Source: NCEH01 sp040049195 (GTDB lineage: Bacteria; Pseudomonadota; Alphaproteobacteria; Rhizobiales; Xanthobacteraceae). Taken from it: a stretch of 64,000 bases of DNA. Where the stretch lies: NCBI RefSeq assembly GCF_040049195.1, contig NZ_JBDZDL010000009.1; one strand, 5' to 3'. Below, piece after piece: positions 23,364-36,050 of the stretch (its first letter is position 1; each line of letters starts with the position of its first letter). The position numbers were made by a program, and so were the translations under genes. The notes under the pieces were generated by a model, which was not told where the DNA came from, made no database searches, and saw only the letters and a list, made by a program, of their open reading frames with translations.

Positions 23364-25235
23364 ATGATCGTTCTTGACGATATTTCGCTCCGTGTCGCGG
23401 GGCGCCTGCTCATTGACCACGCCTCGGCGGCCATTCCCGAGAACGCGCGCGTGGGCGTGGTCGGCCGCAACGGCACGGGCAAGACGACCCTCTTCAAGGC
23501 GCTGGTCGGCGAGCTGGAGCTGGAGAGCGGCGTCGTGCGCCTGCCGAACCGCACCCGCATCGGCCGCGTGGCGCAGGAAGCCCCGTCTGGTCCCGACAGC
23601 CTGCTGGAGCGGGTGCTCGCCGCCGACACCGAGCGCGCGGCCCTGCTCGAGGAAAGCAAGACCGCCACCGACCCGCATCGGATCGCCGAGATCGAGATCC
23701 GCCTAGTGGATATCGATGCCCATTCCGCGCCGTCGCGCGCCGCACGCATTCTGGCCGGCCTCGGCTTCGACGAGAGCGCGCAGGCCCGCCCCTGCTCGGA
23801 ATTTTCCGGCGGCTGGCGCATGCGCGTCGCGCTCGCGGCGCTGCTGTTCACCGAGCCGGACCTGCTGCTGCTGGACGAGCCGACCAATTATCTCGATCTG
23901 GAAGGCACGCTGTGGCTTCAGGATTATCTCGCCAATTATCCGCGCACGGTCATCCTCATCAGCCATGACCGCGATCTGCTCGACACCAGCGTCGATCACA
24001 TCCTGCATTTCTTCAACGGCAAGCTCACCCTCTATCGCGGCGGCTTCACTTCGTTCGACCGCCAGCGCCGGGAACGGCTGCTGCTCGATCAGAAGGCGCG
24101 CAAGAAGCAGGAAAGCCAGCGCGCCCATATGGAAGCGTTCGTCGCCCGCTTCCGCGCCAAGGCCTCCAAGGCCAAGCAGGCCCAGTCGCGCATGAAGGCG
24201 CTGGCGAAGATGGAGCCGCTCGCCGCCGAGGTGGGCGAGACCCAGGCCGCCATCTCCATCCGCCATCCCGAAAAGCTGCTCTCCCCGCCGATCGTGGTGC
24301 TGGACCGGGTCGAGGTCGGCTATGTGGAAAACAAGCCGATCCTGCGCAATCTCGACCTGCGCATCGACGAGGACGACCGCATCGCCCTCCTCGGGCCGAA
24401 CGGCAACGGCAAATCCACCTTCGCCAAGCTGCTGGCGGATCGCCTCGCGCCGCAAAAGGGCAAGGTGGTGCGCGCCGACAAGCTGGAGGTCGCCTATCTC
24501 GCCCAGCACCAGCTGGACGAATTGGTGCCGGGTGACAGCGCGGCCCAGCACGTGCGCAAGCTGATGCCCGACGCGCCCGAGGCGAAGGTGCGCGCCCGCG
24601 CCGCCGAAATGGGCTTTTCCGGCGCGGCGGCAGACACCAAGGTGTCGTCGCTTTCGGGTGGCGAGAAGGCGCGCCTGCTGCTCGGCCTCGCGGCCTTCAA
24701 CGGGCCGCACATGCTGATCCTCGACGAACCGACGAACCATCTGGACATCCAGGCCCGCGAGGCGCTGATCAACGCCATCAACGATTTCCCCGGCGCCGTG
24801 ATCCTGGTGTCGCACGACCGGCATCTGCTGGAAGCCTGCGCGGAGCGCCTGTGGGTGGTCGGCGGCGGCACGGTGAAGCCCTATGACGGCGATCTCGACC
24901 AATATCGCCGCGAGGTGCTGAGCAAATCCAACGGCCGCATGACCGGCGACGGTAAGAAGGAACGCATCGACGGCGCCGCGGACCCTGAGGAAGGGGCCGA
25001 TCTCGCCCCGCTGCGCAAGCGCCTCAAGGAGGTGGAGGCGCAGGTGGCGAAGCTCGAAAAGGATATCGCCGCCGTGGACAAGCGCCTCGCCGATCCCAAG
25101 ATCGAGAAATTCCCCAATGACGCCGCCCGCCTGAACAAGCAGCGCGGCGACCTGGTGGACGCCCTGGCGCAGGCGGAAGAGGAATGGATCACCGTGAGCG
25201 CCGATCTGGAGGCATTGGCGCTGGCGGCCGAATAA
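23364..25235 (+). CDS. ABC-F family ATP-binding protein
   Basis: A 623-aa soluble protein with two ABC ATPase domains and no membrane segment, i.e. the ABC-F class of ribosome-associated translation factors (Uup/YheS/EttA group). Domain 1 has GRNGTGKTTLF, FSGGWRMRVALAALL and LLLLDEPTNYLDL. The linker carries the positively charged P-site tRNA-interaction helices (RARKKQESQRAHMEAFVARF, KASKAKQAQSRMKAL). Domain 2 has GPNGNGKSTFAKLL, LSGGEKARLLLGLAAF and LILDEPTNHLDI. A C-terminal coiled-coil (LRKRLKEVEAQVAKLEKDIA) resembles that of Uup/YheS. The ATG at 23364, with GAAGGCGAG upstream, starts exactly at the first ATPase strand. It is divergent from treZ. Confidence 0.92.
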   Translation: MIVLDDISLRVAGRLLIDHASAAIPENARVGVVGRNGTGKTTLFKALVGELELESGVVRLPNRTRIGRVAQEAPSGPDSLLERVLAADTERAALLEESKTATDPHRIAEIEIRLVDIDAHSAPSRAARILAGLGFDESAQARPCSEFSGGWRMRVALAALLFTEPDLLLLDEPTNYLDLEGTLWLQDYLANYPRTVILISHDRDLLDTSVDHILHFFNGKLTLYRGGFTSFDRQRRERLLLDQKARKKQESQRAHMEAFVARFRAKASKAKQAQSRMKALAKMEPLAAEVGETQAAISIRHPEKLLSPPIVVLDRVEVGYVENKPILRNLDLRIDEDDRIALLGPNGNGKSTFAKLLADRLAPQKGKVVRADKLEVAYLAQHQLDELVPGDSAAQHVRKLMPDAPEAKVRARAAEMGFSGAAADTKVSSLSGGEKARLLLGLAAFNGPHMLILDEPTNHLDIQAREALINAINDFPGAVILVSHDRHLLEACAERLWVVGGGTVKPYDGDLDQYRREVLSKSNGRMTGDGKKERIDGAADPEEGADLAPLRKRLKEVEAQVAKLEKDIAAVDKRLADPKIEKFPNDAARLNKQRGDLVDALAQAEEEWITVSADLEALALAAE

Positions 25236-25240
25236 GCGGC

Positions 25241-25259
25241 GCCCGCGCCGGACGCGGGC
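25241..25259. terminator. hairpin between convergent ABC-F and GH13 genes
   Basis: GCCCGCG-ccgga-CGCGGGC forms a 7-bp stem in the 33-nt gap between two convergent genes. It is terminator-like, without a U-tract. Confidence 0.4.
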
Positions 25260-25268
25260 ACCGCCCGG

Positions 25269-26909
<1,641 letters not shown>

Positions 26910-27017
26910 GGATGGTCCTTCCCCTCGCTTCGCGCGGCGCGCCGCAGCCATTGAAGCAGGCCGGCGCGACCGGCGCATTACGCATCGGCCCGCCGCCGAC
27001 TTCGGCGTGATCGGCAT

Positions 27018-27042
27018 AACGGAGGGGCGGCGCCCCGGTTCC
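27018..27042 (-). promoter_or_regulatory. EcfG-type general-stress promoter for the GH13 glucosidase
   Basis: On the minus strand GGAAC (27042-27038) is followed after exactly 16 nt by CGTT (27021-27018), a perfect match to the consensus recognised by EcfG sigma factors in alphaproteobacteria. The leader to the ATG at 26909 would be about 100 nt. Confidence 0.8.
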
Positions 27043-27084
27043 GGCCTTCGCCTGCCACCCTCTCCAATGGCCTGCGAAAGAAAG

Positions 27085-27109
27085 GGAACCGCCACTCGCT
27101 TGGGGCGTT
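27085..27109 (+). promoter_or_regulatory. EcfG-type general-stress promoter for the glgE-treY operon
   Basis: GGAAC (27085-27089), 16 nt, CGTT (27106-27109): an exact match to the EcfG consensus, 74 nt upstream of the glgE ATG. It stands back to back with the minus-strand copy at 27018-27042, the two -35 elements being 42 bp apart. Confidence 0.82.
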
Positions 27110-27183
27110 GCCCCCTGGAGAGCTCGGCCGGCGGTTTGCCCGGCGTTGAGTCGTTCCGTTCTCCCGCCCGCAGTGAAGAGCCC

Positions 27184-30100
27184 ATGCTGATCCTCTCTGA
27201 ACCGCGCGCAAGCCGTCAAAGTTCCGCCTCCTCCAGCCGGGTTCCCCGGCTCTATTTTATCGATCCGATGCGGCCGGCCGCCTTCGCCGACGCCTGCACG
27301 CATGCGGCGGCTCTGGGGTTTGACGCTATTCTTCTGGCCTCCCCGTTCGCCACCGGCCGCGACCGCTGTATTTTCCTCAGCGCCGACCACGACCGGCTGA
27401 ACGCGCGCTTCGACTTCGGCGGCGATGCGCTGGACGGTGCGGCTGCCTTGAGCGCGCAGGCCCGCGAGCATGGCCTCGCGCTGTTCCTCGATCTGGTGGT
27501 GGACCGCATGGCCCCCGACGGCCTGCTCCCCGCCATGGAGCCCTCCTGGTTCCTGCCGCAGGATGCGGAACCGGCCATGCCCGACCCCCGCCGCCCGCCC
27601 GCGCGGGAAGGCGCCCAAGTGAATTTTGCCGACGCCGGTGTCGCTTCAGCGGTGGGCGCCTTTTTCGCCGATCTGGTGGGCGCGCTGGTCGATGCCGGCA
27701 TTTCGGGCTTTCGTTGCGATGCGCCCCAGCGGGTGCCGGTCGAGATCTGGCAGAAGATCATCGAGGCGGGACGCGCGGCCGATTCCGACGCACGCTTCTA
27801 TGCCTGGACGCCCGGCTTGACGCGCGTGCAGCTCGAAGCCCTGGTCCCGGCCGGCTTCGATGGCGGCTTCTCCTCTCTCGCGTGGTGGGATGTCCGCAAA
27901 CCCTGGCTTGCGGAGGAGATGGCGCTGCTGAACCGCCTCGGCCCCGTCATCACCTTTCCCGAAGCGCCGTTCGCCCCGCGGCTCCAGCCGCACCCGGATG
28001 GCGCCGACCCCACCCGCGCCCACCGCCGGGCGCTGGCGCTGGCGGCCGCTCTCGGCGACGGGCTGCTGATGCCGGCCGGCTTTGAATTCGGCGCACGCGA
28101 TCCGCTCGACCCCGCTGCCGCCATCGCGACGGACCTCGCGCAATTGCGGGAGACCGCCCCCTTTGATCTTTCGGCGGCGGTCGTCGAGGCCAATGGCGCC
28201 CTGGCGCGGCGTCCCGTTCGCGGCGCCATGGGACCCTGGCGCATGATTTCGCCGCCTGCCGCTCCCTTTGCCGCCTTGCTGCGGGAGAGCGAGGACCGCG
28301 ACGCGGCGGATCTCGTGATCGCCAACGCCAGCCTTCAGCGTGCGGCGCAGGTGAGCGGCGCCGCGCTGATGCCGCGCACGGACGGCTTCGCCCGGTTCGA
28401 TGGGCCCGAGGGCATACCTTTCGACAGCACCGGCAGCCTTCCCCTGCCCCCGGGTGGCGTGATCCGCCTGTGCGGCCTGCGGCCCCAGGCCATCCTGCTG
28501 GAAGACCTGGGCCGCAAGGGCGCGCTCAATGCCGCGCGCGCGCAGCGCCTCGCCATCGAAGCGGTCAGCCCCGCCGTGGACGATGGCGCCTTCCCCATCC
28601 GGCGCGTTGTGGGCGAGCGTGTTTCCGTGGAAGCGGACGTGGTGACCGACGGGCACGACGTCACCGCGGTGGCCTTGCTCTGGCGGCCGGCGGACGATGC
28701 CAATTGGCGCGAAGTGCGCATGGCCCCGCTCGGGAACGATCGCTATGGCGCCGACTTCGCGCTGGAGCGCCTCGGCCGCCATCTCTTCACCATCGAGGCC
28801 TGGCGCGACCCCTATGCGAGCTATCATCACGAGCTTTCAGCCAAGGTGAACGCGGGGCTCGATGTCTCCTTGGAGATCGAGGAAGGCCGCGCGCTGGTGG
28901 CCGGCGCCTCGGCGGCGGGCGAAGCGGGGGCGCGCATCGCCGAACTTGCGCGCGCCTTGGCGCAGGCCGATGGGCCGGCGGCGCGCGACCTGCTTCTGAG
29001 CCCGCAGACCCAGGAGGTCCTCTCAGCCAGCGACGTGCGCCCGTTCGCGGTGCGCCATCCCCGGATGTTTCCGGTGGATGCCGAACGCGAGCGCGCGGCC
29101 TTCGCGGCCTGGTACGAGATCTTCCCCCGCTCCACCTCGGGCGATGCGAACCGGCACGGCACGTTCGACGATGTGATCGCCGACCTGCCCCGCATCCGCG
29201 ACATGGGCTTCGACGTGCTCTATTTCCCGCCGATCCATCCCATCGGGACCAAGAACCGCAAGGGGCGGGACAACACCCTCACCCCCGCGCCGGACGATCC
29301 CGGCAGCCCCTATGCCATCGGCTCGCGCGAAGGCGGGCATGAGGCGGTGCACCAGCAATTGGGCACGCTCGCCGACTTCCGGCGCATGCTGGCGGCGGCA
29401 AAGGACCACGGCCTGGAGATCGCGCTCGATTTCGCCGTCCAATGCGCGCCGGATCATCCCTGGCTCGCCGAGCATCCCGGCTGGTTTGACTGGCGGCCCG
29501 ACGGCAGCATCAAATATGCGGAAAATCCGCCGAAGAAATATCAGGACATCGTCAATGTGGACTTCTTCGCGAAAGACGCCGTGCCCGACCTGTGGCTGGC
29601 TCTGCGTGATGTGGTGCTGCACTGGATCGACCAGGGCGTGCGCCTGTTCCGCGTCGACAATCCGCACACCAAGCCCTTCGCCTTCTGGGAATGGCTGATC
29701 AGCGATATCCGCGGGCAGCATCCCGACGCGGTGTTCCTCGCCGAGGCGTTTACCCGGCCCAAGATCATGCACCGGCTCGCGAAGATCGGCTTTTCCCAGT
29801 CCTACACCTATTTCACCTGGCGGAACACCAAGGCGGAATTGATTCAATACATGACGGAACTCGCTGCGCCCCCGGTAAGCGATTTTTACCGGCCGCACTT
29901 CTTCGTCAATACGCCTGATATCAACCCCTATTATCTCCAGACCTCGGGGCGCCCCGGCTTCCTCGTGCGCGCGGCGCTCGCCGCCACCCTGTCCGGGCTG
30001 TGGGGCATGTTCTCCGGCTTCGAATTGTGCGAGGCGGAGCCGGTCCCCGGGAAGGAGGAATACAAATCCTCCGACAAATATGAGATTCGCGCCCGAAATT

Positions 30101-30468
30101 ACCGTTCAGAGGGCGGGATAAGCGCTGAAATCACCCTTCTCAACCGCATTCGTCGGGAGAATCCCGCGTTACGCACCCATCGCGACATCCTGTTCCTGAA
30201 TGCCTGGAACGACCAGGTGCTGGCGTTCGCCAAATTCACGCCAGAGCGCGACAACCTATTGGTAATCCTTGTGAATCTCGACCCCCATGCGGCCCAGGCA
30301 TGTGATTTCGAGATTCCCTTGTGGGAACTCGGGCTGCCGGATCACGCCACCGTCCATGTGGAAAATCTCATTCATGATCAATCCTTTAGCTGGACCGGCA
30401 AAATCCAGCACCAGCATCTCGACCTCGCCTTTCCGTTCGCCATCTACCGTCTCTCCGGGGAGGTTTAA
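27184..30468 (+). CDS. glgE: alpha-1,4-glucan:maltose-1-phosphate maltosyltransferase with extra N-terminal GH13-like domain
   Basis: GlgE extends alpha-1,4-glucans using maltose-1-phosphate from the maltokinase encoded next door. The C-terminal about 630 residues carry the GlgE module: a beta domain from about residue 465 (AFPIRRVVGERVSVEADV), then AWYEIFPRSTSGD and the barrel with nucleophile Asp825 (LFRVDNPHTKPFAFWEWL), Glu854 (VFLAEAFTRP) and Asp912 (FVNTPDINPYYLQ). This spacing matches Streptomyces GlgE. The N-terminal about 400 residues look like a second, degenerate GH13 barrel: RLYFIDPMRP, ALFLDLVVDRM and GFRCDAPQ (Asp179) are kept, but the acid position reads FYAWTPG and no NHD motif is seen. 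At 1094 aa it is far longer than classic GlgE (about 660-700). The start is the ATG at 27184 with a weak GTGAAGAG site. Confidence 0.92.
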   Translation: MLILSEPRASRQSSASSSRVPRLYFIDPMRPAAFADACTHAAALGFDAILLASPFATGRDRCIFLSADHDRLNARFDFGGDALDGAAALSAQAREHGLALFLDLVVDRMAPDGLLPAMEPSWFLPQDAEPAMPDPRRPPAREGAQVNFADAGVASAVGAFFADLVGALVDAGISGFRCDAPQRVPVEIWQKIIEAGRAADSDARFYAWTPGLTRVQLEALVPAGFDGGFSSLAWWDVRKPWLAEEMALLNRLGPVITFPEAPFAPRLQPHPDGADPTRAHRRALALAAALGDGLLMPAGFEFGARDPLDPAAAIATDLAQLRETAPFDLSAAVVEANGALARRPVRGAMGPWRMISPPAAPFAALLRESEDRDAADLVIANASLQRAAQVSGAALMPRTDGFARFDGPEGIPFDSTGSLPLPPGGVIRLCGLRPQAILLEDLGRKGALNAARAQRLAIEAVSPAVDDGAFPIRRVVGERVSVEADVVTDGHDVTAVALLWRPADDANWREVRMAPLGNDRYGADFALERLGRHLFTIEAWRDPYASYHHELSAKVNAGLDVSLEIEEGRALVAGASAAGEAGARIAELARALAQADGPAARDLLLSPQTQEVLSASDVRPFAVRHPRMFPVDAERERAAFAAWYEIFPRSTSGDANRHGTFDDVIADLPRIRDMGFDVLYFPPIHPIGTKNRKGRDNTLTPAPDDPGSPYAIGSREGGHEAVHQQLGTLADFRRMLAAAKDHGLEIALDFAVQCAPDHPWLAEHPGWFDWRPDGSIKYAENPPKKYQDIVNVDFFAKDAVPDLWLALRDVVLHWIDQGVRLFRVDNPHTKPFAFWEWLISDIRGQHPDAVFLAEAFTRPKIMHRLAKIGFSQSYTYFTWRNTKAELIQYMTELAAPPVSDFYRPHFFVNTPDINPYYLQTSGRPGFLVRAALAATLSGLWGMFSGFELCEAEPVPGKEEYKSSDKYEIRARNYRSEGGISAEITLLNRIRRENPALRTHRDILFLNAWNDQVLAFAKFTPERDNLLVILVNLDPHAAQACDFEIPLWELGLPDHATVHVENLIHDQSFSWTGKIQHQHLDLAFPFAIYRLSGEV

Positions 30469-33400
30469 ATGAGCGAAACGGCTCCTGGCACAAATCCTTA
30501 TTGGTATAAGGATGCGGTCATCTATCAGGTTCATGTAAAATCTTTCTTCGATTCCAACAATGATGGGATCGGAGATTTTCCTGGCCTACTCTCCAAGCTG
30601 GATTACATTTCGGATCTCGGCGTAGATACGATCTGGCTTCTGCCGTTCTACCCATCTCCACGCCGCGATGACGGCTATGATATCTCGCTTTACGAAGGCG
30701 TCTCTCCCGATTACGGGACCATGGAGGATGCCCGCCGCTTCATAGAGGCGGCCCATGCACGTGGTATCCGCGTCATCACCGAACTCGTCATCAACCATAC
30801 TTCGGACCAACATCCCTGGTTCCAAGCCGCCCGCGCGGCCCCAAAGGGATCTCCCGAGCGTAATTATTACGTATGGGCAGATGACGACCATGGATATTCC
30901 GGCACACGCATCATCTTCCTCGACACGGAAAAATCAAACTGGACTTACGATCCGGTTGCGGGCCAATATTTCTGGCACCGATTTTATTCACATCAACCTG
31001 ATTTGAACTTCGACAATCCGGAAGTGCTGGAGCGGGTCTTGTCCGTCATGCGCTTCTGGCTGGACATGGGCGTCGACGGGCTGCGGCTCGATGCCGTGCC
31101 CTATCTTATTGAGCGCGAAGGCACGTCCAACGAAAATCTGGACGAGACCCACACCATTCTCAAGAAGATCCGCGCGCATCTGGATCAGAATTACACCGGC
31201 CGCATGCTGTTGGCTGAGGCCAATATGTGGCCTGAAGACACGCAACAATATTTTGGATCGGAGGGGGACGAATGCCACATGGCTTTCCATTTCCCTCTGA
31301 TGCCGCGCATGTACATGGCGATTGCCAAAGAAGACCGCTTTCCCATCACCGATATTCTACGTCAGACACCAGCCATTCCCGAAAACTGCCAATGGGCGAT
31401 CTTCCTGCGTAACCACGACGAACTGACGCTCGAAATGGTCACGGATTCCGAGCGGGACTATCTGTGGAGCGTATATGCCGCTGATCGTCGCGCCCGCATC
31501 AATCTGGGTATTCGTCGTCGCCTTGCACCTTTGCTTGAGCGGGATCGTCGGCGAATTGAGCTGATGAATGCGTTATTGTTCACCATGCCGGGAACGCCTG
31601 TCATTTATTATGGCGACGAGATCGGCATGGGTGACAATATTCATCTTGGCGACCGCGACGGCGTGCGGACCCCGATGCAATGGTCGCCCGACCGCAACGG
31701 CGGCTTCTCCCGCGCCGACCCGGAAAGCCTTGTGCTGCCGCCCATTCAAGACCCGTTGTACGGTTATTATGCACTGAATGTGGAAGCACAGCTGCGCGAT
31801 CCGCATTCTTTGCTGAATTGGACGCGGCGCGTCTTGGCAATTCGCAAACGACATAGCGCGTTTGGCCGCGGCACCTTCCGCCTGCTCTACCCCGGAAACC
31901 GCAAGATCCTTGCCTATCTTCGGGAATATCAGGACGAGACCATATTGTGTGTCGCAAACCTGTCTCAGACCTTGCAGGCGGTCGAGCTCGACATGGTTGA
32001 ATTCGAGCACCGCGTGCCCGTGGAGATGGTGGGGGGGACGCCTTTTCCTCCCGTCGGTCGCCTGCCTTATCTGCTGACGCTACCGGCCTATGGATTTTAC
32101 GCCTTCTATCTCTCCAAGGAGATCGCCGAGCCCAGCTGGCATGCGCCGCCACCCGAGCAATTGCCGGAATTCATTACGCTGGTGCTGCGCTCAGGCCTGC
32201 CGGAGGTCGCGCGCGATCGCCACAAGGCGCTTTTGGAGAGCGAGGCTTTGCCGGCTTATATCGGCCGTCGCCGGTGGTTCGCCTCCAAGAATGAGAAGCT
32301 GGGGGCGGTCCGTATCGCCTGGTCGCTCCCGCTGCCGGCCGGCGCCGACCGTTCGGAAGTGCTCCTTGCGGCCGTCGATGTCGAGGTGGGTGGACGCACC
32401 GAGCAATACATGATGCCCCTGGCGATCGCCTGGGAAGACCAGCAGCCCGCCCCGCTGGTGACGCAGCTTGCGCTGTCGCGTGTCCGGCAGGGCCGGCGGG
32501 TCGGTTACCTGACCGACGCGCTGACGCTCGATGCCATGCCGCATGCGGTGATCGCCGCCCTACGCAAGAATGTCGCCCTGCCCATTCCGGATGGCGGAGA
32601 CTTGCGCTTCGTGCCCACGTCCCGCTTGGCCACGACGGATATTCCGGCCGACACGCCGGTGCACCGCATCGCTGCGGAACAATCGAACTCGACCATCATC
32701 ATCGAAGATCTTGCGGTGTTGAAAGTGGTGCGCCGGACCGTGTTCGGCATTCACCCGGAATCCGAAATGGTGCGGCATCTGACCGAACAGGAATACGCAA
32801 ACACCGCGCCATTGCTTGGCGAAGTGGTGCGTTTTGACGGCGAAAGCCGGCCTGCCGTGGTCGCGCTCTTGCTGGGCCACGTGCGCAATCAGGGCGATGG
32901 CTGGACCTGGATGGTCGAGCAATTGCGCCGCGCGCTCGGGGCAACCACCCCGGTGGATGAAGAAAAGGGCGCTGCATTCGATGAGCAGATTAACGGTTTG
33001 ACGCCCTTTATCCGGGCCACGGGACGCAGGCTGGCCGAACTGCATGCGGTGCTGGCGCGCCCGAGTGAAGACCCCGCATTCGCTCCGACCATCGCAGAGG
33101 CAAAGGATGCGGCCGTGTGGGGCGAGGATGTGAAGGCTGAACTGTCTCGCGCCCTGGACATTCTCGCGGCGCATGGCCCCTTTGAAAGCGCGGAAACAGA
33201 GGCACGTGCCCAGGCGCTTGTGGAAGCGCGCGCTGCGCTGCTGCGCACGGTGGACGCCCTCGCGGAGACCACCGTGGGAGCGCTGATGACGCGCATCCAC
33301 GGCGACTTCCATCTTGGGCAGATTCTGGTGTCCGGTGGTGACGCCTACATCATCGATTTCGAGGGCGAGCCGCGCCGCCCCATCGCCGAACGCCGCGCCA

Positions 33401-33777
33401 AGGCCAGTCCATGGCGCGACGTGGCCGGGTTGATGCGATCCCTCGATTACCTGCGCGCCGCCATCGATTCACCCGCAAGCGAAATCCGCGCGTGGGAAAC
33501 GGCGACAGAGCGCCAGGCGCTGCTGGAGCGCTTCCGCAACCGCGCGGAACGCAGCTTCCTGAGCGGATACACTGAGGGGGGCGGTCCGTATGCCAGCATC
33601 GACCGACGCCTGCTTGATCTCTTCCTGCTGGAAAAGGCCGCCTACGAGGTCGCGTATGAAGCGGCCAACCGGCCGGCATGGATCGACTTCGCGATACGCG
33701 GTCTGCACGACCTCGCCGTCCGGCTCGCCGGTGCGGCCGAAGTGGAACGCGAGTCAAGCCTGGAGGATGCCCATTGA
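30469..33777 (+). CDS. treS: trehalose synthase - maltokinase fusion
   Basis: A 1102-aa fusion of TreS (residues about 1-560), which interconverts maltose and trehalose, and maltokinase (about 590-1102), which makes maltose-1-phosphate for GlgE. TreS residues: Asp208 (GLRLDAVPYLIEREG), Glu250 (LLAEANMWPEDTQ) and Asp317 (FLRNHDELTLEMV). The kinase part shows IGRRRWFASK at its start and the catalytic loop IHGDFHLGQ (Asp946) and IIDFEGEP (Asp963). The ATG directly follows the glgE TAA with no gap, and GGGGAGG lies inside the glgE end, so translation is coupled. The first about 1.4 kb uses visibly more A/T-ending codons than the genes around it. Confidence 0.95.
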   Translation: MSETAPGTNPYWYKDAVIYQVHVKSFFDSNNDGIGDFPGLLSKLDYISDLGVDTIWLLPFYPSPRRDDGYDISLYEGVSPDYGTMEDARRFIEAAHARGIRVITELVINHTSDQHPWFQAARAAPKGSPERNYYVWADDDHGYSGTRIIFLDTEKSNWTYDPVAGQYFWHRFYSHQPDLNFDNPEVLERVLSVMRFWLDMGVDGLRLDAVPYLIEREGTSNENLDETHTILKKIRAHLDQNYTGRMLLAEANMWPEDTQQYFGSEGDECHMAFHFPLMPRMYMAIAKEDRFPITDILRQTPAIPENCQWAIFLRNHDELTLEMVTDSERDYLWSVYAADRRARINLGIRRRLAPLLERDRRRIELMNALLFTMPGTPVIYYGDEIGMGDNIHLGDRDGVRTPMQWSPDRNGGFSRADPESLVLPPIQDPLYGYYALNVEAQLRDPHSLLNWTRRVLAIRKRHSAFGRGTFRLLYPGNRKILAYLREYQDETILCVANLSQTLQAVELDMVEFEHRVPVEMVGGTPFPPVGRLPYLLTLPAYGFYAFYLSKEIAEPSWHAPPPEQLPEFITLVLRSGLPEVARDRHKALLESEALPAYIGRRRWFASKNEKLGAVRIAWSLPLPAGADRSEVLLAAVDVEVGGRTEQYMMPLAIAWEDQQPAPLVTQLALSRVRQGRRVGYLTDALTLDAMPHAVIAALRKNVALPIPDGGDLRFVPTSRLATTDIPADTPVHRIAAEQSNSTIIIEDLAVLKVVRRTVFGIHPESEMVRHLTEQEYANTAPLLGEVVRFDGESRPAVVALLLGHVRNQGDGWTWMVEQLRRALGATTPVDEEKGAAFDEQINGLTPFIRATGRRLAELHAVLARPSEDPAFAPTIAEAKDAAVWGEDVKAELSRALDILAAHGPFESAETEARAQALVEARAALLRTVDALAETTVGALMTRIHGDFHLGQILVSGGDAYIIDFEGEPRRPIAERRAKASPWRDVAGLMRSLDYLRAAIDSPASEIRAWETATERQALLERFRNRAERSFLSGYTEGGGPYASIDRRLLDLFLLEKAAYEVAYEAANRPAWIDFAIRGLHDLAVRLAGAAEVERESSLEDAH

Positions 33778-33809
33778 ACAGTCTCCCGCGCCCGCCTGGA
33801 GAGTCGCCC

Positions 33810-36046
<2,237 letters not shown>

Positions 36047-36050
<4 letters not shown>

